In this document: positions 57,101 to 64,000 of the stretch, piece by piece
How the letters are laid out: each line of letters begins with the position of its first letter
Numbering within the stretch: position 1 is the first letter of the stretch
DNA from: Eutreptiella sp. 'Long Island Sound 2002'
Taxonomy: Eukaryota; Euglenozoa; Euglenophyceae; Eutreptiales; Eutreptiaceae
DNA length: 64,000 nt
Assembly (NCBI GenBank): GCA_964036045.1
Contig: CAXIWF010000715.1
Location: forward strand, 186,001-250,000
Reading direction: 5' to 3'
Notes under the pieces: generated by a model
Told to the model about the DNA's origin: nothing
What the model saw: the letters and a program-made list of their open reading frames with translations, nothing else
The model's database searches: none
Translations under genes and position numbers: made by a program

Positions 57101-59376
57101 TTCTCGGAAAATTCTCGGAAAATTCTCGGAAAATTCTCGGAAAATTCTCGGAAAATTCTCGGAAAATTCTCGGAAAATTCTCGGAAAATTCTCGGAAAAT
57201 TCTCGGAAAATTCTCGGAAAATTCTCGCAAAGTTCTCGGAAAATTCTCGGAAAATTCTCGGAAAATTCTCGGAAAATTCTCAGAAAATTCTCGGAAAATT
57301 GACGGAAAATTCTCGGAAAATTCTCGGAAAATTCTCGGAAAATTCTCGGAAAATTCTCGGAAAATTCTCGGAAAATTCTCGGAAAGTTCTCGGAAAATTC
57401 TCGGAAAATTCTCGGAAAATTCTCGGAAAATTCTCGGAAAATTCTTGGAAAATTCTCAGAAAATTCTCGGAAAATTCGCGGAAAATTCTCGGAAAATTTT
57501 CCGAAAATTCTCGGAAAATTCTCGGAAAGTTCTCGGAAAATTGACGGAAAATTCTCGGAAAATTCTCGGAAAATTCTCGGAAAATTCTCGGAAAATTCTC
57601 AGAAAATTCTCAGAAAATTCTCGGAAAATTCTCGGAAAATTCGCGGAAAATTCTCGGAAAATTGACGGAAAGTTCTCGGAAAATTCTCGGAAAATTCTCG
57701 GAAAATTCTCGGAAAATTCTCGGAAAATTCTCGGAAAATTCTCGGAAAATTCTCGGAAAATTCTCGGAAAATTGACGGAAAATTCTCGGAAAATTCTCGG
57801 AAAATTCTCAGAAAATTCTCGGAAAATTCTCGGAAAATTCTCGGAAAATTCTCGGAAAATTCTCGGAAAATTTTCGGAAAATTCTCGGAAAATTCTCGGA
57901 AAATTCTCGGAAAATTCTCGGAAAATTCTCGGAAAATTCTCAGAAAATTCTCGGAAAATTCTCGGAAAATTCTCGGAAAATTCTCGGAAAATTCTCGGAA
58001 AATTCTCGGAAAATTCTCAGAAAATTCTCAGAAAATTCTCGGAAAATTCTCGGAAAATTCTCGGACAATTCTCGGAAAATTGACGGAAAATTCTCGGAAA
58101 ATTCTCGGAAAATTCTCGGAAAATTCTCGGAAAATTCTCGGAAAATTCTCGGAAAATTCTCGGAAAATTCTCGGAAAATTCTCGGAAAATTGACGGAAAA
58201 TTGACGGAAAATTCTCGGAAAATTCTCGGAAAATTCTCAGAAAATTCTCGGAAAATTCTCGGAAAATTCTCTGAAACTTCTCGGAAATTTTTCGGAAAAT
58301 TCTCGGAAAATTCTCGGAAAATTCTCGGAAAATTCTCGGAAAATTCTCGGAAAATTCTCGGAAAATTCTCGGAAAATTCTCGGAAAATTCTCCGAAAATT
58401 CTCGGAAAATTCTCGGAAAATTCTCGCAAAGTTCTCGCAAAGTTCTCGGAAAATTCTCGGAAAATTCTCGGAAAATTCTCGGAAAATTCTCGGAAAATTC
58501 TCGGAAAATTCTCGGAAAATGCTCGGAAAATTCTCGGAAAATTTTCGGAAAATTCTCGCAAAGTTCTCGCAAAGTTCTCGGAAAATTCTCGGAAAATTCT
58601 CGGAAAATTCTCGGAAAATTCTCGGAAAATTCTCGGAAAATTCTCGGAAAATTCTCGGAAAATTCTCGGAAAATTCTCGGAAAATTCTCGGAAAATTCTC
58701 GGAAAATTTTTAGAAAATTCTCGGAAAATTCTCGGAAAGTTCTCGGAAAATTGACGGAAAATTCTCGGAAAATTCTCGGAAAATTCTCGGAAAATTCTCG
58801 GAAAATTCTCAGAAAATTCTCAGAAAATTCTCGGAAAATTCACGGAAAATTCTCGGAAAATTCTCGGAAAATTGACGGAAAATTCTCGGAAAATTCTCGG
58901 AAAATTCTCGGAAAATTCTCGGAAAATTCTCGGAAAATTCTCGGAAAATTCTCGGAAAATTCTCGGAAAATTCTCGGAAAATTCTCGGAAAATTGACGGA
59001 AAATTCTCGGAAAATTCTCGGAAAATTCTCGGAAAATTCTCGGAAAATTCTCGGAAAATTCTCGGAAAATTCTCGCAAAGTTCTCGGAAAATTCTCGGAA
59101 AATTCTCGGAAAATTCTCGGAAAATTCTCGGAAAATTCTCGGAAAATTCTCGGAAAATTCTCGGAAAACTCTCGGAAAATTTTCGGAAAATTCTCGGAAA
59201 ATTCTCGCAAAGTTCTCGGAAAATTCTCGGAAAATTCTCGGAAAATTCTCGGAAAATTCTCGGAAAATTCTCGGAAAATTCTCGGAAAATTCTCGGAAAA
59301 TTCTCGGAAAATTCTCGGAAAATTCTCCGAAAATTCTCGGAAAATTCTCGGAAAATTCTCGGAAATTTTCGGATAA
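57101..59376 (+). repeat. HOR unit 42, family II head joined to family I tail
   Basis: Head: CAAAG near 57,228, TTGACGG at 57,299, TTCGCGG near 57,479, TTTTCCG near 57,498 in place of TTTAG, TTGACGG near 57,541, TTCGCGG near 57,641, TTGACGG near 57,662, 57,772, 58,080, 58,190 and 58,201, and a one-off CTCTGAAACTT near 58,269. Tail: paired CAAAG marks one monomer apart near 58,429/58,440 and 58,559/58,570, ATGCTCGG near 58,520, TTTAG near 58,709, TTGACGG at 58,751, 58,872 and 58,993 (steps 121, 121), AACTCTCGG near 59,168, CAAAG near 59,209, GATA mark at 59,371. The tail order is that of units 4, 13 and 22. Confidence 0.83.
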
Positions 59377-61600
59377 TTCTCGGAAAATTCTCGGAAAATT
59401 CTCGGAAAATTCTCGGAAAATTCTCGGAAAATTCTCGGAAAATTCTCGGAAAATTCTCGGAAAATTCTCGGAAAATTCTCGGAAAATTCTCGGAAAATTC
59501 TCGCAAAGTTCTCGGAAAATTCTCGGAAAATTCTCGGAAAATTCTCGGAAAATTCTCGGAAAATTCTCGGAAAATTCTCGGAAAATTCTCAGAAAATTCT
59601 CGGAAAATTGACGGAAAATTCTCGGAAAATTCTCGGAAAATTCTCGGAAAATTCTCGGAAAATTCTCGGAAAATTCTCGGAAAATTCTCGGAAAGTTCTC
59701 GGAAAATTCTCGGAAAATTCTCGGAAAATTCTCGGAAAATTCTCGGAAAATTCTCGGAAAATTCTCGGAAAATTCTCGGAAAATTCTTGGAAAATTCTCA
59801 GAAAATTCTCGGAAAATTCTCGGAAAATTCTCGGAAAATTTTTAGAAAATTCTCGGAAAATTCTCGGAAAGTTCTCGGAAAATTGACGGAAAATTCTCGG
59901 AAAATTCTCGGAAAATTCTCGGAAAATTCTCGGAAAATTCTCAGAAAATTCTCAGAAAATTCTCGGAAAATTCTCCGAAAATTCTCGGAAAATTCTCGGA
60001 AAATTCTCGCAAAGTTCTCGCAAAGTTCTCGGAAAATTCTCGGAAAATTCTCGGAAAATTCTCGGAAAATTCTCGGAAAATTCTCGGAAAATTCTCGGAA
60101 AATGCTCGGAAAATTCTCGGAAAATTTTCGGAAAATTCTCGCAAAGTTCTCGCAAAGTTCTCGGAAAATTCTCGGAAAATTCTCGGAAAATTCTCGGAAA
60201 ATTCTCGGAAAATTCTCGGAAAATTCTCGGAAAATTCTCGGAAAATTCTCGGAAAATTCTCGGAAAATTCTCGGAAAATTCTCGGAAAATTTTTAGAAAA
60301 TTCTCGGAAAATTCTCGGAAAGTTCTCGGAAAATTGACGGAAAATTCTCGGAAAATTCTCGGAAAATTCTCGGAAAATTCTCGGAAAATTCTCAGAAAAT
60401 TCTCAGAAAATTCTCGGAAAATTCACGGAAAATTCTCGGAAAATTCTCGGAAAATTGACGGAAAATTCTCGGAAAATTCTCGGAAAATTCTCGGAAAATT
60501 CTCGGAAAATTCTCGGAAAATTCTCGGAAAATTCTCGGAAAATTCTCGGAAAATTCTCGGAAAATTCTCGGAAAATTGACGGAAAATTCTCGGAAAATTC
60601 TCGGAAAATTCTCGGAAAATTCTCGGAAAATTCTCGGAAAATTCTCGGAAAATTCTCGCAAAGTTCTCGGAAAATTCTCGGAAAATTCTCGGAAAATTCT
60701 CGGAAAATTCTCGGAAAATTCTCGGAAAATTCTCGGAAAATTCTCGGAAAACTCTCGGAAAATTTTCGGAAAATTCTCGGAAAATTCTCGCAAAGTTCTC
60801 GGAAAATTCTCGGAAAATTCTCGGAAAATTCTCGGAAAATTCTCGGAAAATTCTCGGAAAATTCTCGGAAAATTTTCGGAAAATTCTCGGAAAATTCTCC
60901 GAAAATTCTCGGAAAATTCTCGGAAAATTCTCGGAAATTTTCGGATAATTCTCGGAAAATTCTCGGAAAATTCTCGGAAAATTCTCGGAAAATTCTCGGA
61001 AAATTCTCGGAAAATTCTCGGAAAATTCTCGGAAAATTCTCGGAAAATTCTCGGAAAATTCTCGGAAAATTCTCGCAAAGTTCTCGGAAAATTCTCGGAA
61101 AATTCTCGGAAAATTCTCGGAAAATTCTCGGAAAATTCTCGGAAAATTCTCGGAAAATTCTCAGAAAATTCTCGGAAAATTGACGGAAAATTCTCGGAAA
61201 ATTCTCGGAAAATTCTCGGAAAATTCTCGGAAAATTCTCGGAAAATTCTCGGAAAATTCTCGGAAAGTTCTCGGAAAATTCTCGGAAAATTCTCGGAAAA
61301 TTCTCGGAAAATTCTCGGAAAATTCTCGGAAAATTCTCGGAAAATTCTCGGAAAATTCTTGGAAAATTCTCAGAAAATTCTCGGAAAATTCTCGGAAAAT
61401 TCTCGGAAAATTTTTAGAAAATTCTCGGAAAATTCTCGGAAAGTTCTCGGAAAATTGACGGAAAATTCTCGGAAAATTCTCGGAAAATTCTCGGAAAATT
61501 CTCGGAAAATTCTCAGAAAATTCTCAGAAAATTCTCGGAAAATTCTCGGAAAATTCTCGGAAAATTCTCGGAAAATTGACGGAAAATTCTCGGAAAATTT
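58400..61600 (+). repeat. Tandem duplication, two copies of 1583 bp
   Basis: The G of ATGCTCGG 58,521/60,104 and TTGACGG 58,751/60,334, 58,872/60,455 and 58,993/60,576 are offset 1583. The GATA marks 59,371/60,943 are offset 1572, one monomer less. Both copies carry the two double CAAAG marks, which I saw nowhere else. Confidence 0.9.
59377..60948 (+). repeat. HOR unit 43, family I, tandem copy of the unit 42 tail
   Basis: CAAAG near 59,504, TTGACGG at 59,608, AAAGTT, CTTGG, TTTAG, TTGACGG near 59,883, CTCAG twice, paired CAAAG marks near 60,010/60,021 and 60,142/60,153, ATGCTCGG with its G at 60,104, TTTAG, TTGACGG at 60,334, 60,455 and 60,576 (steps 121, 121), CAAAG near 60,660, AACTCTCGG near 60,751, CAAAG near 60,791, GATA mark at 60,943. 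Marks repeat those from 58.4 kb at offset 1583. Confidence 0.86.
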
Positions 61601-61728
61601 TCGGAAAATTCTCGGAAAATTCTCAGAAAATTCTCGGAAAATTCTCGGAAAATTCTCGGAAAATTCTCGGAAAATTCTCGGAAAATTCTCGGAAAATTCT
61701 CGGAAAATTCTCGGAAATTCTCGGATAA
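60949..61728 (+). repeat. HOR unit 44, family I to family II transition (780 bp)
   Basis: CAAAG near 61,076, TTGACGG at 61,180, AAAGTT, CTTGG-CTCAG, TTTAG near 61,411, TTGACGG near 61,455, CTCAG twice, TTGACGG near 61,576, TTTTCGG, CTCAG, GATA mark of the CTCGG form at 61,723. That form otherwise occurs only at 39.9-44.6 kb, so the switch back to family II falls in this unit. Confidence 0.82.
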
Positions 61729-63035
61729 TTCTCGGAAAATTCTCGGAAAATTCTTGGAAAATTCTCGGAAAATTCTCGGAAAATTCTCGGAAAATTCTCG
61801 GAAAATTCTCGGAAAATTCTCGGAAAATTCTCGGAAAATTCCCGGAAAATTCTCGCAAAGTTCTCGGAAAATTCTCGGAAAATTCTCGGAAAATTCTCGG
61901 AAAATTCTCGGAAAATTCTCGGAAAATTCTCGGAAAATTCTCGGAAAATTCTCGGAAAATTCTCAGAAAATTCTCGGAAAATCCACGGAAAATTGACGGA
62001 AAATTCTCGGAAAATTCTCGGAAAATTCTCGGAAAATTCTCGGAAAATTCTCGGAAAATTCTCGGAAAATTCTCGGAAAGTTCTCGGAAAATTCTCGGAA
62101 AATCTCGGAAAATTCTCGGAAAATTCTCGGAAAAGTCTCGGAAAATTGTCGGAAAATTCTCGGAAAATTCTTGGAAAATTCTCAGAAAATTCTCGGAAAA
62201 TTCTCGGAAAATTCTCGGAAAATTCTCGGAAAATTCTCGGAAAATTCTCCCAAAGTTCTCGGAAAATTCTCGGAAAATTCTCGGAAAATTCTCCGAAAAT
62301 TCTCGGAAAATTCTCGGAAAATTCTCGGAAAATTCTCGGAAAATTCTCGGAAAATTCTCGGAAAATTCTCGGAAAATTCTCAGAAAATTCTCGGAAAATT
62401 CTCGGAAAATTCTCGGAAAATTCTCGGAAAATTCTCGGAAAATTCTCGGAAAATTCTCAGAAAATTCTCGGAAAATTCTCGGAAAATTCTCGGAAAATTC
62501 TCGGAAAATTCTCGGAAATTTTTCGGAAAATTCTCGGAAAATTCTCGGAAAATTCTCGGAAAATTCTCGGAAAATTCTCGGAAAATTCTCGGAAAATTCT
62601 CGGAAAATTCTCGGAAAATTCTCCGAAAATTCTCGGAAAATTCTCGGAAAATTCTCGGAAAATTCTCGGAAAATTCTCGGAAAATTCTCGGAAAATTCTC
62701 GGAAAATTCTCGCAAAGTTCTCGGAAAATTCTCGGAAAATTCTCGGAAAATTCTTGGAAAATTCTCGGAAAATTCTCGGAAAATTCACGGAAAATTCTCG
62801 GAAAATTCTCGGAAAATTTTCGGAAAATTCTCGGAAAATTCTCGCAAAGTTCTCGGAAAATTCTCGGAAAATTCTCGGAAAATTCTCGGAAAATTCTCGG
62901 AAAATTCTCGGAAAATTCTCGGAAAATTCTCGGAAAATTCTCGGAAAATTCTCGGAAAATTCTCGGAAAATTCTCGGAAAATTCTCGGAAAATTCTCGGA
63001 AAATTCTCGGAAAATTCTCGGAAATTTTCGGATAA
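61729..63035 (+). repeat. HOR unit 45, ATCCACGG/CTCCCAAAG type
   Basis: CTTGG near 61,754, CCCGG near 61,841, CAAAG near 61,857, ATCCACGG near 61,982, TTGACGG at 61,993, 10-bp CTCGGAAAAT near 62,102, AAAAGTC, GTCGG near 62,148, CTTGG, CTCCCAAAG near 62,249, GGAAATTTTTCGG near 62,518, CAAAG near 62,712, TTCACGG near 62,785, CAAAG near 62,845, GATA mark at 63,030. It matches unit 31 at offset 19,278 and the tail of unit 38 at 10,035. Confidence 0.86.
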
Positions 63036-64000
63036 TTCTCGGAAAATTCTCGGAAAAATCTCGGAAAATTCTCGGAAAATTCTCGGAAAATTCTCGGAAA
63101 ATTCTCGGAAAATTCTCGGAAAATTCTCGGAAAATTCTCGGAAAATTCTCGGAAAATTCTCGCAAAGTTCTCGGAAAATTCTCGGAAAATTCTCGGAAAA
63201 TTCTCGGAAAATTCTCGGAAAATTCTCGGAAAATTCTCGGAAAATGTTCGGAAAATTCTCAGAAAATTCTCGGAAAATTGACGGAAAATTCTCGGAAAAT
63301 TCTCGGAAAATTCTCGGAAAATTCTCGGAAAATTCTCGGAAAATTCTCGGAAAATTCTCGGAAAGTTCTCGGAAAATTCTCGGAAAATTCTCGGAAAATT
63401 CTCGGAAAATTCTCGGAAAATTCTCGGAAAATTCTCGGAAAATTCTCGGAAAATTCTCGGAAAATTCTCGGAAAATTCTCGGAAAATTCTCGGAAAATTC
63501 TCGGCAAATTCTTGGAAAATTCTCAGAAAATTCTCGGAAAATTCTCGGAAAATTCTCGGAAAATTTTTAGAAAATTCTCGGAAAATTCTCGGAAAGTTCT
63601 CGGAAAATTGACGGAAAATTCTCGGAAAATTCTCGGAAAATTCTCGGAAAATTGTCGGAAAATTCTCAGAAAATTCTCAGAAAAGTCTCGGAAAATTCTC
63701 GGAAAATTCTCGGAAAATTCTCGGAAAATTGACGGAAAATTCTCGGAAAATTCTCGGAAAATTGTCGGAAAATTCTCGGAAAATTGTCGGAAAATTCTCG
63801 GAAAATTCTCGGAAAATTCTCGGAAAATTCTCGGAAAATTGACGGAAAATTCTCGGAAAATTCTCGGAAAATTCTCAGAAAATTCTCGGAAAATTCTCGG
63901 AAAATTCTCGGAAAATTCTCGGAAAATTCTCGGAAAATTCTCGGAAAATTCTCGGAAAATTCTCGGAAAATTCTCGGAAAATTCTCGGAAAATTCTCGGA
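63036..64000 (+). repeat. HOR unit 46 (truncated at window end), ATGTTCGG/CGGCAAATTC type
   Basis: GGAAAAATC near 63,056, CAAAG near 63,164, ATGTTCGG at 63,244, TTGACGG at 63,278, AAAGTT, CGGCAAATTCTTGG near 63,503, TTTAG near 63,567, TTGACGG near 63,609, GTCGG, CTCAG twice, an AAAAGTC near 63,684, TTGACGG near 63,730, GTCGG twice, TTGACGG near 63,839, then consensus monomers to the last base. It matches unit 39 at offset 10,035; the array continues beyond the window. Confidence 0.85.

Larger units (their letters stand above)
1..64000 (+). repeat. 11-bp satellite array, monomer CTCGGAAAATT, fills the window
   Basis: The monomer CTCGGAAAATT repeats head to tail from the first to the last base with no interruption by other sequence and no inversion. 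Recurrent variants used as marks below: GACGGAAAATT (seen as TTGACGG), CTCGCAAAGTT (CAAAG mark), CTCGGAAAGTT, CTCAGAAAATT, CTTGGAAAATT, GTCAGAAAATT, TTTAGAAAATT, TTCGGAAAATT, CTCCG and CTGGG forms, and 10-bp forms CTCGGAAATT, CTCGGAAAAT and CTCGAAAATT. The GATA mark is a 10-bp monomer followed by TTCGGATAATT or CTCGGATAATT. Composition is about 36% G+C with one CpG per monomer. I do not recognise this satellite as belonging to a named species. The unit boundaries below are a convention: each ends at a GATA mark. Confidence 0.98.

Noticed and set aside
3871-63575. TTTAG as degenerate telomere repeat
   Set aside because: TTTAG is followed by AAAATT, never by GG(G), and occurs once or twice per HOR, not in tandem. 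It is a CTCGG variant.
1-64000. CRISPR array (regular short repeats)
   Set aside because: There are no spacers: the 11-bp unit is contiguous, and the intervals between marks are made of the same monomer.
1-64000. NF-kB/Rel-like GGAAAATTCYC motif in each monomer
   Set aside because: The consensus lacks the leading GGG and trailing CC of a good site. Only rare CCCGG and CGGGAAAATC variants come closer, and they are not organised in a way that suggests selection.
1-64000. Rho-independent terminators or hairpin RNAs from the AAAATT/TTTT runs
   Set aside because: AAAATT is too short and too A/T-rich to give a stable stem, and adjacent monomers are direct, not inverted, repeats. No G+C-rich stem followed by a T run is present.
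1-64000. Inverted segments or transposon insertions within the array
   Set aside because: The monomer keeps one orientation throughout, and I found no stretch of non-monomer sequence, target-site duplication or terminal inverted repeat.

Overview
The whole 64,000 bases are one tandem satellite array. The basic unit is 11 bp, CTCGGAAAATT, always read in the same direction on the + strand. At 11 bp per unit that is about 5,800 copies. I found no unique sequence, gene, RNA gene, mobile element, CRISPR array, origin or telomere repeat. The array runs off both ends of the window, so its flanks and chromosomal position cannot be seen. An array of this length, single orientation and nested structure is typical of eukaryotic constitutive heterochromatin (centromeric, pericentromeric, subtelomeric or sex/B-chromosome satellite). 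I cannot name the species from the sequence.

The array has at least four levels of order. Level 1 is the 11-bp monomer. Level 2 is a ladder of variant monomers spaced 10 to 13 monomers apart (110, 121, 132 or 143 bp). Level 3 is a cassette of roughly 0.8 to 2.1 kb in which variant monomers come in a fixed order. I anchored it on a 10-bp monomer followed by a GGATAA monomer (the 'GATA mark'). I located 45 GATA marks and used them to cut the window into 46 higher-order repeat (HOR) units. Level 4 is recent duplication of multi-unit blocks, both tandem (offsets near 561, 935, 955, 1011, 1583, 1671, 1813 and 2120 bp) and at a distance (offsets near 4976, 6043, 10035, 10513, 12307, 14086, 18811 and 28580 bp).

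Layout. From 1 to about 39.2 kb is family I: GTCAG cassettes, cassettes with a run of six T before AG, and cassettes with a 10-bp CTCGAAAATT monomer. From about 39.2 to 57.5 kb is family II: CTTCGAAAATT, ATCCACGG, GTATTC, ATATTC and TTCGCGG variants. At about 58 to 61.5 kb a family I block reappears as a 1583-bp tandem duplication. From about 61.5 kb to the end is family II again, a copy of 51.9 to 54.3 kb.

Very long open frames exist on both strands (up to 1976 codons on +, 1072 on -). They are a property of the monomer: its consensus has no stop in any of six frames, and because 11 is not a multiple of 3 every frame on a strand reads the same 11-residue peptide. I therefore annotate no CDS. 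The points most worth a second look are the helically phased A-tracts, the per-monomer GAAnnTTC element with nine sites that form a perfect four-part heat-shock-element pattern, the pattern of CpG decay, and the record of unequal exchange.
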